From Cristatella mucedo (lineage: Eukaryota; Bryozoa; Phylactolaemata; Cristatellidae): DNA of 64,000 bases. Under the pieces are notes generated by a model, which made no database searches, was not told the origin of the DNA, and worked only from the letters and a program-made list of their open reading frames with translations. The stretch spans positions 613,501-677,500 of the forward strand of contig WPIO01000165.1 of the NCBI GenBank assembly GCA_009760855.2, given 5' to 3'. A program made the position numbers and the translations under genes. Each line of letters begins with the position of its first letter. Position 1 is the stretch's first letter. Shown here piece by piece: positions 8,637 to 19,279 of the stretch.

Positions 8637-11160
8637 TATGCTATGTTAATAATATTAATAATAAAGATAACAATAATGCCTTTGATATAGCAGCCTCAGA
8701 GAACTCAATTTATTTCTAGGCACTTTACATTTGCTGCAAAGGAAGCGCGATCGAATACACAGTGGTAGCCTGCAAAAAAACTGCGACAAGAGCCAAAGCT
8801 TCTGTCGCCAACTTCTTTAAGCGAAGGAATGGAACAGCAAATTTATTTTCCACACAGGACCTGAGTGCGCAAACAGGCTGAAACTGATGCAGCAGTTCAG
8901 CTAGGTACGAAGAAGCCAAGCCGTGGTGGGCCTTGTGGGTCAGCGTAAGAACTTTGCTGTGTATCCGTTGATCAACCTGCATCCATCCTAGCTCTTTTAG
9001 CAAAGGAGACACGTGCTCAAACCCCTGGGACTTGAAGACTAGCCTTGCAGCAATATTCATAGTCTGCTGCAGTGGCCTCATAGCTTTCTTTGGCAGCCCA
9101 GCCAAAAGGGATTTACAATAATCAAGCCGAGACAGAACTAAGGAGCTAGTTAAGTTTTTACAAGCCACTGTGGGAGACAGCTCCTAATCTTGCATAGGGA
9201 TCGGACGTGATGGCTAGCTGTAGAAGCAGTCTTCTGAATGAAGCTTTTGAAATTGAGGCAGCTGTCGAACACGACACCTAGATTACGAGCACGTGGTGAT
9301 GGTCGCACGACAGCATCGCCTAATAGAAGAGCAAAGCCTTTTAATTCAGCCACACGCTTAGGGTGTCCTATGAGCAGCAGTTCGGTTTTATCCTCATTTA
9401 ATTTCAGGAAGTTTTCCGACATCCAGGATCGAATATCGGCAAGGCAAGCATTCAGTTTCTCAGTTGCTGCAGCAGATTCCGACGGTTTGAATGGCAAATA
9501 CAACTGAGTATCGTCAGCATAGAAGTGATATCCTATTCCGTGGGCCTTAATCACTTTTCCCAGAGGTTGCGTATTAATGGAGAACAGCAAGGGACCGAGT
9601 ACAGACCCTTGAGGGACTCTCGAGGTGACCCTTCTCGTGTGTCAGACCTGACCCCCACACGACAGGGATTGAACACGATCAGAAAAGTACGATTTAAACC
9701 ACGCCAGTGCTTCGTCTGCCAATCGTTGTCCTCAACCGTTCAAGCAGAACCTCGTGATCAATGGTGTCGAAGGTAGCTGACAAATCTAGCAGAGCTAGGG
9801 CAGTGACGTTCCTTTCATCGTTGCCACATAGAATGTCATTGTTAAGACGGAGGAGAGCAGTTTCAGTGGAGTGCTGCCTCTTGAACCGTGATTGAAATGT
9901 TTCTGACATTCCATTCTTTTAAATATGTGCAACCAGCTGCTTAGCGACAATCTTTTAAAGAATCTTTAACGAGAAAGGAAGAAAGGAAACTGGGCGATAG
10001 TTTGCAAGGACCTCGGGATCTAATCCAGGCTTTTTAAATATGGCTCTAACGATTGTCGATTTGAAGAACTTGCGTACAACCCCTTTTTCCCAAAGAAGCA
10101 TTAACAATCTTTGGTTATGGCCGGGCTAAGTGGTTCTGCCAATGAAGACCACAGAGATGAAGGTGTAGGCTCTTCAGGAGACGAGCTCTTTTTGCTAGAC
10201 CTTATTAAGGTAGCCACATCGCATGCAGATTCATCGGAGAACCTTTTAAGGAAGGTCGCAGGTTGTGGAACAGCGATTGCTTTAGTCGCAGGGGGCTTAA
10301 TGGAGGCACGAATGTGTACAATTTTTTCAGTAAAGAAGGCTGAAAACTTTTCGGCTGAGCCCCTAATATCTGGGGAGTCAGACCTGACAGCATTGGCCAG
10401 TAAATGGTTTACTGTCTTATAGATCTCTATAGTGTTCAACTGGAAGGAATTCAGCTTTCGAATGAAAAAAGAAACCCTGGTTTTTTAAGCTTTTGGGTGT
10501 AAACTTGAAGGAAGTCTTTGAAATAGACTAGATCTGCATCAGACCCTGATTTCTTGAAACGACGTTCAAGCCTGCGCTTAACCCGGCGCGTCTTTATGAG
10601 CTTCTTTGTAAATTGAAAGGAATCTCCACGACTTTGAACACGGATAGAATGAACGGGAGCATGCTTGTCAAGAGCACTACTGAGTGTCATGTTCATCGCA
10701 TCAGTGAGGGTATCGAGGCTTCCGGTCGAGTCTGAATGCAGATCAAGAAGGCCTGCATCACAAACAGATTTCAAAAACTTGTCCTTGTCAAGCTTTGTAA
10801 GTTACGTCGTTTGACAAGTTTAACATTACCCTGTACGTGCAAGGGAGCAGGAACAGTAAACGAGACCGAACAATGATCTGAGAGGGCCAATAGGCACACC
10901 ACAAGGTCCGTGGGGAGGACATCCTTAGTGATCACGAGATCTAGAATGTGGCCACCGACGTGGGTGCTATGATTAACGTGTTGGGCCGAACCAAAATTCT
11001 CCAGACAGTCAAGAAATGACCGGACCTGGCTGTTGCTAAGGTTGTCGACGTGAATGTTGAAGTCTCCTACAATCAGTAACGGCCTGTCACACACAAATAT
11101 TTTAGCAAGGAACTGTGAAAACTCCTCTATAAACAAGTTTAGACAGCCAGAAGGAGGCCG
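8637..11160 (-). mobile_element. LINE-B, long broken copy with endonuclease and RT
   Basis: Longest LINE in the window, a CR1/L2-group non-LTR retrotransposon. Reading 5' to 3' on the minus strand: the C-terminal half of the APE-type endonuclease (GDFNIHVD, GHILDLVIT, SDHCSV; 10771-11136), a linker (FFTEKIVHIRASIKPP; 10101-10439), RT with the motif A block LLDLSATFDTIDHEVLLERL (9694-9909), motif C YADDTQLY (9150-9590) and the C-terminal domain (8725-9168). The 3' end at 8637-8740 shares the stem-loop and AAT-rich tail with LINE-A. The frame is broken into at least six pieces and the endonuclease N-terminus is missing, so the copy is dead. Confidence 0.9.
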
Positions 11161-11165
11161 CTATA

Positions 11166-11345
11166 TCACAACAGTGAGAGGCATTGTCTTTGATGAAGAC
11201 CTGATTGCATACGATTCAAATGATGGCCCATGCGAAAAACTGTATTGAAGGATCGGAGTTTAGCGGGAAGGGTTGCTGTCATTCTAGGGATGGACTCTCT
11301 GATCTTGTCTATCTTATTGACAAAAAAGCTAGAGATATATGAAGA
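11166..11345 (-). mobile_element. LINE linker fragment
   Basis: The minus strand reads SSFFVNKIDKIRESIP followed by a short run, matching the endonuclease-RT linker type of CR1/L2 elements but not the linker of the adjacent LINE-B copy. It therefore appears to be a separate fragment cut off by the (TA)n tract. Confidence 0.55.
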
Positions 11346-11355
11346 AACGGATGTG

Positions 11356-11360
11356 GATAT

Positions 11361-11419
<59 letters not shown>

Positions 11420-11430
11420 CATATATAAAT
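11356..11430. repeat. (TA)n microsatellite with TACA interruptions
   Basis: About 75 bases of alternating T and A with a few C interruptions, at a LINE fragment boundary. Confidence 0.95.
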
Positions 11431-11431
11431 C

Positions 11432-11680
11432 ATTTGTACAGCCCGAGCCATGAAAATGAAGGCCGCAGCAGCCCAGACTAAACGCCGGGCTGCCGCCGGG
11501 CTCGGCTTTCTCTCATAGTCTGCTCGTTACCCAGACGCTAATGCCTTCGGCCGACGTACTGCCGAGGCGCTGCCGAGGCGTCACCGAGGCTTCTCTCATA
11601 GCGGCCGCGGCTGCTTGGCGGCCTCAGTGGTCGACTTGTTCTCGGATCCAGGCGGTCTTTCGTTTATGAAGGAATACATA
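11432..11680. other. GC-rich unique stretch, no gene seen
   Basis: Contains repeated GCCGAGGCG-like words and a C(C/G)GGGCTGCCGCCGGGCT start, with no open frame of note. Confidence 0.4.
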
Positions 11681-11689
11681 TATATTTAT

Positions 11690-11835
11690 TTATTTATTTA
11701 TTTATTTACATAGCTTATTTGTATAGTGCCATAAGAGTATTTAATCTCTATTCAGTTGCTTCACATATGCCAAAGGGCTCGACGCCACGATCTCGGCCAG
11801 GGCGAGCACCTTTAACATTTGGCAAAAAGCCTTAG
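11690..11835 (-). mobile_element. SINE-B, tRNA-derived
   Basis: The minus strand shows an A/B-box head (GAGATCGTGGCGTCGAGCCC) followed by a tail resembling the LINE-A stem-loop region (GAATAGAGATTAAATACTCTT). ATTT repeats lie at the tail end, 11685-11707. Confidence 0.6.
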
Positions 11836-11839
11836 TGAC

Positions 11840-12425
11840 TTTCGTCCTGATTGTAATTGACATTGACAATATACACTAGTCCTTTGCAAGACTCAAACCT
11901 GCAACTTAAGGCGTGAAGTGTGAACACCAGCTTCGACGAGGCAAGGAGTCCTATTGTTCAGCAGCTGCCTCAATACGGAGGGAAACAGGCCTCGGTGGCA
12001 CTGACTGCTGTCCTCTAGATGTAAAACTGTAAGATTTTGCGCTGTGAGTGGGCTCTTTAAAAGTGCTTTGCTTGGACAGGCAAATGCGGATAACACGTGT
12101 TATATGCATATATTGTATTTCATCCCTGTATTCCCTCATATGTCAAGGACGGGCCATGATAGAAAAAGCAGTAGAAGCAGCAGCCAGGGTGATCAAGCCA
12201 TAAAGGATGATCGTGCTAAATAGAACTAACGATAACTTAACAGCTGTTCAAACGGCACCCTATGAGAACCAAATCTCTATCTCGCTTTACAAATCACTGC
12301 ACAGGAAGCAGTTGCCAAGATTTAATGACAAACTTGATTTAATGACTGTTTGACTCTTGGACCGAGATGGATAAGCACACAAGTAGGCACTAAAAATGGC
12401 TAGTTATGCCTACAGATGATTCTTC
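11840..12425. other. no gene seen
   Basis: No recognisable exon or element. Small open frames on the minus strand (11893-12139) have no family resemblance. Confidence 0.4.
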
Positions 12426-12429
12426 AGCT

Positions 12430-12585
12430 CTTTTATATAGCGGCAGAAGAGCCTTTATGGTTATCACCACCGCTTGCGGCGGCAAAAAAAGGATCATATA
12501 TCTCAGGATTTGAACCCACCACTTGATCGTGAAAAGCAACCGCCCTACCAAGTGTGTTGTCACAGTTCACCCACTAGTAGTTACT
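12430..12585 (-). mobile_element. SINE-A copy
   Basis: Plus-strand AGAAGAGCCTTTATGGTTAT, then ACCACCGCTTGCGG, GGATTTGAACCC and an A-box complement CCCTACCAAGTGTG: the SINE-A body, B box and A box in reverse. Confidence 0.75.
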
Positions 12586-12821
12586 CCCAGTGAACGGTGC
12601 ATGGATGGACAAGAACGAAAATCGTACGTTTTATAAAAACAAAAGACGAGTCTACTGTGGAAGAGGAAGATAGAGAGCTCTCTACTGCTGAAGAAGCGAT
12701 GGAGTCTAGTAAGTAGGCTGTCGTCAGCGAGTGGAGCGACCGGCTGGTCATGCATAAATCAGAAGTCGTGCATCCTATAAAAAGATGAGTCTACTGGAGA
12801 TATAGAGAGAGGGAGAGAGAC

Positions 12822-12990
12822 GGTCTAGGAAGCCAACTGTGTGCTTAATAGGGAGATAACGAAGCACAGATGCGACTCGAGTTTTGCCGGAAGCTGGGCC
12901 GCAGACGACGACAGACCAGCCGAGCGGCCGAGCTCGGCACGCATTGCAGGCGGCCGGTTAAGAGGCGTGGGCCCGAAAGTACGGAACTAC
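12822..12990 (-). mobile_element. LINE-C fragment
   Basis: The minus strand encodes LQCVPSSAARLVCRRLRPS, homologous to the LINE-A block LQLVPNSAARLVCRERRS but a distinct subfamily. It shares this segment with 13880-14140. Confidence 0.6.
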
Positions 12991-13054
12991 CGGAAGTACT
13001 GAATGAAGCGCATTGCAAATAAAAAAATATGAAACTATAATTCATGTATATAGC

Positions 13055-13165
13055 ATTTATAAGAGAACCTAATCTTTATTCAGGTGCTTCATATATGCCA
13101 CAGGGCTCGAGCCCACGACCTCGGCCAGACCCTGGTCGGCGAGCACCTTAACTAGTGGGCCAAAC
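13055..13165 (-). mobile_element. SINE-B copy
   Basis: Plus strand AAGAGAACCTAATCTTTATT, then CAGGTGCTTCATATATGCCA, then a B-box complement GGGCTCGAGCCCACGA and an A-box complement CTTAACTAGTGGGCCA. The order fits a reversed tRNA-derived SINE whose tail resembles LINE-A. Confidence 0.7.
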
Positions 13166-13169
13166 CAGC

Positions 13170-13875
13170 TAGGCGACAATCCAGAAGCTACGTCTCAAAA
13201 ACACGCACACGGGCGCGAACTAGTCTTTCAGCCGTACTCTTGCACTGACTCTAGCCACGTTCTCCAGCTGAAAGCGAGCCGAGGACTTGACTGGGGGAGT
13301 AGGTGACAACTCATTTTTTACAACTTATTTTTTACAAATGGAAACAACTCTATTTTGTATGAGCATCGATACCAGATTGAAGCCAGCTTGAGGGCTGCAC
13401 TTATCTCGCTCAAAGCTATCTGGCTGGTTTTATCGTCGTTGAGCTTGAGGAAGCTAGTGGCGGCCATTCAAGTTCGCGCGTCACTATACGCGTGATCGCA
13501 GTGAGGGTCCGACGCAAGGCACGGCGGGTAAAGTCCGAAAAGGTCAAACAACACAGCGTTCGCGGGAAAACGCCAAGCAGTCTGCTGCGGAGCCGCAGAA
13601 AAAGCCAGCAAAAAGCCGCCGAATTCAAACTGAACGAAACACGACGCAGGCATACGCAAAACAGCAGCAAAGTGAAGCCGCGCCACTTTCGGGTGCCTTA
13701 GAGGTCAAGGGCTCGCACAGTGCGCAGATGCAACAATTGAGGTCAGCTTGTCCATAAAAGTCACCAGCTAGCTTTCGCGGAACTAAGCAGCCGAGTGTGC
13801 AGCAAAAACAAGTACAAGAAGTGCAAGCGAATAATCCCCTAATTGAGCAGAAGAACACAAGTGAAGGCTTTCAAC
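13170..13875. other. no recognised gene
   Basis: A basic, Gln/Lys-rich plus-strand frame of about 80 codons runs through 13440-13755 (words like KPAKSRRIQTE). Two other frames are also open here, and no domain is recognised. It lies between two LINE-C fragments. Confidence 0.3.
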
Positions 13876-13879
13876 CTCA

Positions 13880-14140
13880 TTAGAATTTCGCTAGAAGCTG
13901 GCTAACGACTCACTCGTGTACGGCACCAATAGAGTAACAGGGCCTTGGAAGCCGACTCTGTGCTTGATAGGGAGCCAGCGAAGCTCAGATAGGCGCGATG
14001 TGAGACACGCCGGAAGCTGCGCCGGAAGCTGCGCCGGAAGCTGCGGAAGCTGCACCGCAGACGACGGCAGACCAGCCGAGTGGCTGAACTCGGCACGAAT
14101 AGCAGGCGGCCGGTTAAGAGGCGCGGGCTCGGAAGTCTAT
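13880..14140 (-). mobile_element. LINE-C fragment with internal short repeats
   Basis: Second LINE-C copy: SSATRLVCRRLRCSF on the minus strand. Inside it, GCCGGAAGCTGC is repeated about four times (14015-14055), expanding a short Ser/Phe/Arg run. Confidence 0.55.
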
Positions 14141-14159
14141 TATTTATTCACATTTATAT

Positions 14160-14255
14160 TAATTATTCCATATTTTCTCATCTATGAATTACTTAGATAT
14201 CTCAATTATCTCCAAAAAACATTGCACGTGATTTACTTAAATAAGAAGACCAATT
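14160..14255 (-). repeat. AT-rich dispersed repeat (pair with 25885-25970)
   Basis: The reverse complement shares TGAGATATCTAA and flanking words with 25905-25965. Possibly a MITE or other short element; no terminal repeats were resolved. Confidence 0.35.
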
Positions 14256-14344
14256 CAAGTCGTACCTTTCTACAATAAGTTTTCGCTACGATAGGGAACA
14301 GCCAGTATGCACAAGTTGGAATTGGAGGATAATACAACATTCTT

Positions 14345-16330
14345 TTAAAAAAATACATTTTATATAGCGCCCTCAGAGAGCACAATTTCAATCTGGGCAC
14401 TGCATTTGCTGCAAAGAAAGTACGATCGAATGGTTAGCGGTAGCATACTCAAAGACGACAAGTATAACGGTTAGGGGTGACATGCACAGGGTCAGCTTGA
14501 AAATAAGTATAGTGGCAACATGCACAGTGTAAACGTGCATAAGCACGTAAAAGATGATTAAGATGATTCCACTAAATGCGCTGATAAATATATGTGTTTT
14601 AGTTTCTTTTTAAATTGTCAGGTGAAGTCGTAACGAAAGTCGAAGTGGGTTCATGGCTTTGGGAGCATACTAGCTAAAGGCAAGATGTCTGACGGATTTG
14701 AGCTTCCTACGAGATGTAGAGAAACAATTAGACTCCGAAAACCGAGTGTTACTATGCTAAGCTTGGTGGGGGGTAGATCTGATAGGCGGGCTGGAGCCAA
14801 ATAATGAAGGGACCTGAAGGTGAGTGACACAACTTTAAAGTCAAGACTGTGCTTGACTTGGAGCCCTTACAGCTCAGCAAGAAGTGGTGTTACGTGGCAA
14901 CTCCGACGCTCACGACAGACAAGCCTACCTGAGTTTTGCACTAGCTGTAAGCGCCTGATGCACAGGCTGGTAGACCAGCAAGCAGTGAGTTGCAGAAGTC
15001 GAGACAGGATGGCACAAATTTATCAACCAATTTAATGTGTGTCACGGTCTAAATTCGCCTATACTTTAGCAATGTGCTGCCCCTGAAAGTAGGCAGGCTT
15101 TGACTGTAGAGCTAATGTGGTCGTCTAATGAACGGTCACATGGAAGAGCACACCTAGATTTCGTTCAAGCTCAACAAGTCATGCTAGAATGGCCCATCGC
15201 TCTCCCTAACCTTTCTAACATCTGATTCACACTTGATTTGTTCCTAACTAGTAGGTTGGTTTTTATCATCATTCAATTTAATAAAGGTTGCTGCCATCTA
15301 TTTGCGAACATCATCAATGCGTGCAGCAAGGGAGCTGAGAAAATTCGACGTGCTGGAGGGCTAGGAGGCATCAAAGCAAAGGTGCAAGTGAGTGTCATTT
15401 ACATAGAAGTGAAAGTCTATATTGTGCCTGGCAATCACATCGGCAAGAAGGAAAGTATAAACCGTGGAAAGAAAGCAACCAAATAGAGAGCTCTGACCGG
15501 GAAAATATTGTCAGCCAGTGAAAACCACTGGGATGGTATAGGATCTTCAGGAGACGAGCTCTTAACCTAGACTTTACCAAGATAGGCACTCCTTCTACAG
15601 AAACTGCGGAAGATCTCTTTAATTAGATCGCGGGTTGCGGTTCAACAATTGTGTCAGTCGGAAGGATTTTATGGAGGCACTTTTGGAGCCCAATCTTTTC
15701 AGTGAAGAAGGCTGAAAACTCGCCGGTCTAGCTGTTTATAGAGTGTTTATTTAGTGAGACCCGGCAGCACTGGCCGGAAAATTGTGTATCATCTTATGTA
15801 AACCTGCTTTGGGTCCAACCGACAGGACATCAGTCTTCGAGTAAAAAAAGACCTGTGTTATCTGAGCTTCCGAGTTTAGACTCAAAGAACGGCTTGGAAC
15901 TTGACTGGGTACTCATACCCAAACTTCTTAAAGCGATGTTCAAGCCTGCAAAGCTTAACACGCACGTCTTTTGAAGTTTTTCTTAATTGAAAGGAGCGTA
16001 CCTGGGTCAGTGATTTTTAAATGACGACGCTGGCAAAAGTTGAAGTTACCCTCAACATGCGACGGAACAGGAACATTAGCCGATACCAAGCAATGGTATC
16101 GGCTAATGTTCCTGTTCCGTCGCATGTTGAGAGCAATGGTCAGAGATGATCAGCAAACAGCGTACACAACAAAATCGCTGGCCTAGACGTCTTCAGTGGC
16201 AGCCATGTGCAGAATACGGTCACTGATATGAGCGGTGCGATTGACGCGTTAGACCAAACCAGATGGATAACCAAACCAGATCTGATATCATTAACGGAGA
16301 TTATTCCTTCGGTACGAAAACAGCCCCACG
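14345..16330 (-). mobile_element. old CR1/L2-type LINE relic
   Basis: Decayed element: 3' end with remnants of the stem-loop and UTR (14345-14600), RT C-terminal sequence (14620-15180), RT core remnants (15190-15480) and a linker segment parallel to LINE-B (AGGAGACGAGCTCTT, then TTTTCAGTGAAGAAGGCTGA), then endonuclease remnants to about 16330. The order matches a full LINE, but the frame is heavily interrupted. Confidence 0.7.
16051..16131. repeat. perfect 38-bp inverted repeat, 5-base loop
   Basis: 16051-16088 is the exact reverse complement of 16094-16131, loop AGCAA. The left arm continues the surrounding LINE relic; the right arm is an inverted copy interrupting it. Confidence 0.95.
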
Positions 16331-16489
16331 CCGAATGGCAACTAAAGTCCACATTTAGTATCTCTTACGACATCTTAGAAATGCCGAATCATCCGCACAA
16401 GCGTATATCCGAGCATCTTCGCATATCCATGATAGACTGACGGTGAAGCATACTAGCATATTCTGGCATGTTTTACATATGCTTTAATA

Positions 16490-16885
16490 ATAATAATATA
16501 TATCGTGTATTACCCTCATAGATCTCACAATTGAATTCAAAGTGGCCGGTTGCTGAATGACAATGAGCACAAAGGCCCAATTTGGTTAGAGGTGACATAC
16601 ACAGCGTCAGCGTGCAAATAAGGTTAGTGGCAGCATGCACAGTGTCAGCATACGTAGGCATGTGAGGAACGAGTCACATGGAACCGCAAAATGCTGCGAT
16701 GACTAGATTCGCTGCTAGATTCTTTTTAAATATCATCAATCTGTGGATGCCGTGACTCCATTCGGAAATGAGTCCAGCCTTTGAGAGTATGCGCAGTGAA
16801 GGTACTGTCTCAAAAAGATTTGACATTCGTTAGGGGGCACAGCTAAATGACTCGATTCAGACGAGCGAATGGCACGATGCTTTGC
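16490..16885 (-). mobile_element. LINE-A 3' part inside left arm
   Basis: The minus strand reads [20 protein letters not shown] and YSQRLDSFPNGV, diverged forms of the LINE-A C-terminal blocks, then 3' UTR with GTGTCAGC motifs and an AAT tail at 16485-16500. Confidence 0.7.
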
Positions 16886-16887
16886 GT

Positions 16888-17008
16888 GTATATATATATA
16901 TATATAATATATATATATATATATGTATATGTATATATATATATAAATGTATATATACATATACATATATATATATGTACATATATATATATATATGTAT
17001 ATATACAT
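16888..17008. repeat. (TA)n microsatellite
   Basis: About 120 bases of TA with TG and TACA interruptions. Its partner in the other arm has expanded differently (25213-25362). Confidence 0.95.
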
Positions 17009-17584
17009 GGACAGCTAGCTATGAGGTATTGCGTTTGCTCCGAATTCCCAGAAGTGTGCAGCACTAATTAGTATACTTGCACTCGCTTCTTGCTTCTTTA
17101 TCGTGCGATCAATAGTAGCCCGTGAGCAACGACCACTTAGCTGTGGTCTTGCGGTTTATCAGTGATCAATGAATTATTGAGTTTATGGTTTATTAAGGAT
17201 TAGGGATTAATTAATTTATGTTTGGATTGAGGGTGTGTTACGGCCTGCAGAGAAAGGGCTGTGGGAGCGTGGGCGAAGAAGAGGACGGTCACGTGAGCCG
17301 TCGCGCTGCGAGCCCGAATACACAGTTGTTCTTGAACATTCGGTGTTTCTGCGCCGTCGCTTGCTTGCTGTCGGGGCGTCAAACTGCATTAGCAATATCC
17401 ATTACTCCATGTTCGCGGCGAAAATCTATAGATAGTAGATGTACGGTACGATGTAGTGTTTCTGCGACAATTGGTAAAGCTTGTTCAATGTTGGCGATAA
17501 ACGGTGCAACGAGCGCAGTAGAAAAGGAGCTCGAAAAACACCTCTGTCACCTAAACTTGACAAAACCCAAAAACTTCCGTCACG

Positions 17585-17900
17585 ACATCCTCCCCTGACT
17601 TGACCAGATTTTAAAATAAATTAAAAATGCACCTATTTATGACAGCATCTAGTGGGTCCCTGTGATTCGTTCTTTATGTGCTAATTCGTGCTGACATTGT
17701 GCATACCGCCACTAACCTCACCTGCATGCTGACCACCTGTGCATGTCACCCTAACTATGTCTATTCTTGACGTTTATCGAGCATTCTTCCATTAACCGGC
17801 GATTGTGTTAATTTGCAGCAAATGTTAAGTACCTAAATAGGGATTGAGTTCTCTGACGGCTCTTTATCGAGTATGTTCTTATAATTAGCATTATTTAAAG
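17585..17900 (+). mobile_element. LINE-A 3' end inside left arm
   Basis: Plus-strand 3' UTR with TAGTGGGTCCCTGTGATTCG, ACTAACC motifs and a stem-loop variant at 17823-17870. Partner at 24340-24650 minus. Confidence 0.75.
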
Positions 17901-18097
17901 TATCCACTTCAGCGTACCAGGTGCTCTTTATTTTATGCACGCGCAAGTTAGTAAAGATTTCATTTTGTTCGCACAAGCGCCGAGTTGCGGGACTTTTACG
18001 TTCGCGCATAGATGCGCATGTCACATGCATATGTACAATGATCACTCGTTTTGAAGCCGTCTCAAGTGTGCCGTCGACATTTTTTTTAAACTAGATA

Positions 18098-18476
18098 GAC
18101 AGTGTGACAGATAAGTCCTCACAAGTATTTATCACGTAAATGTAGCCTTCATCCGTACGTGCATGCCTCCTTAAATCTTCCGGCGGCATAGTGACTACAA
18201 GAATCTGCTGGTGCTGCTTCTGCTCAGCCTCTCTGCGAGCATCTCGGATAGGCTGTGCGATCGATTCGGCGTTTACAGGATGCTGCGATAGATCCCCAAT
18301 TTGGGATATAGTTTCCATTTTGCGAGAAGCTGCTGCCGTACCGAAGAAATCTTCTCCCTCACAATGATATCGTCGGAAAATATAGCGGTTGCCTTTGCCA
18401 GGTTTTTCAAAGGATTCGCCCAGGCATTTGCCTAGACATAAAATACCTCTTGAAGAACATGAAGCAAAGCGGAGTG
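18098..18476 (-). repeat. unknown dispersed repeat, copy 1
   Basis: About 375 bp, roughly 95% identical by eye to 28909-29283, same orientation. A minus-strand frame here (RDARREAEQKQHQQILVV, then DEGYIYVINTCEDLSVTL) is open for about 100 codons; the partner lacks one codon in frame. No family recognised. Confidence 0.8.
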
Positions 18477-19005
18477 TTGCTCATCGGATACGAGCGCAAT
18501 CGAATGCTCATCTTCGCATTCTGAGGCTCGCACAATGTTTAGTACAAAATGTACTCTACCGGCAAATGAAGGCCACCATCCGATATTTCCCTTCGCTCGC
18601 GAGCAGTTGCATCTGCATCTATATACATCTGCATCCCTGTTGTTTTCCTCGACGTGCGAAGCGCAGAAAAAGAAGATATCGTAATCGGCAGAAGTCAAAA
18701 GGCGCATGGCCCCGAGCTGTCATTTCACGGCGAATATTTGTACCAGTTGTCCACTCCTGATGCGAAGCTTGACCCGGCCGTTTTAAACAGACTTGCCGGC
18801 CGACGTTTTCAATGCGAATGCTCCGCTACGGAGTCGGGCCAATTTCTCCACCAGACGGCGCTCTGTTTTTAGTGAGCAGGGACCTCGCCACATCCAGTCA
18901 TGTATGCATATTCGTCTACCAAGTCAAAGGGTTCGTTGGATCAACCGCACGCTGGCCCATACAAAGTGTGTGCTCTGAGTGGCATCTTCTATGTTTTTGA
19001 CAGAA
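18477..19005. other. no recognised gene
   Basis: A 72-codon plus-strand frame (18654-18872) is open without a known domain. Nothing else is supported. Confidence 0.3.
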
Positions 19006-19007
19006 TT

Positions 19008-19275
19008 TAGTGGGTCCCTGCGATTTTCCCTTGATGTGCATATGCCTGCTGACACTGTTGCATACTCCCACTAACCACACTTGCATGCTGACCCCACGTG
19101 CATGCCACCCCTAACCATGTCATTCTTGTTGTTTATTGGGCACAGTACCACTAACAGTTCAACCGTGCCTCCTTTGCGGCAATTGTAAAGCGCCTAGAAA
19201 GAGAGATTGAGATCTCTCAGCGTACTTTATCAAATGTATTATCATGATCAATATTATTATTATTATTATTTACGG
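19008..19275 (+). mobile_element. LINE-A 3' UTR and tail
   Basis: Begins at TTTAGTGGGTCCCTGCGATT, runs through ACTAACCA motifs to the stem-loop (19187-19230) and an ATT tail (19250-19271). Confidence 0.85.
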
Positions 19276-19279
19276 TCGA

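Larger units (their letters stand above)
16490..17991 (+). repeat. left arm of large inverted duplication
   Basis: Homologous in reverse to 24237-25790. The unit holds a minus-strand LINE-A piece, a TA tract, a unique core (17020-17585) and a plus-strand LINE-A 3' end. In the core, the 126-codon frame at 17218-17598 differs from its partner at only about 3 residues. The far left end, in the LINE 3' tail, is more diverged or partly deleted. Confidence 0.9.
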
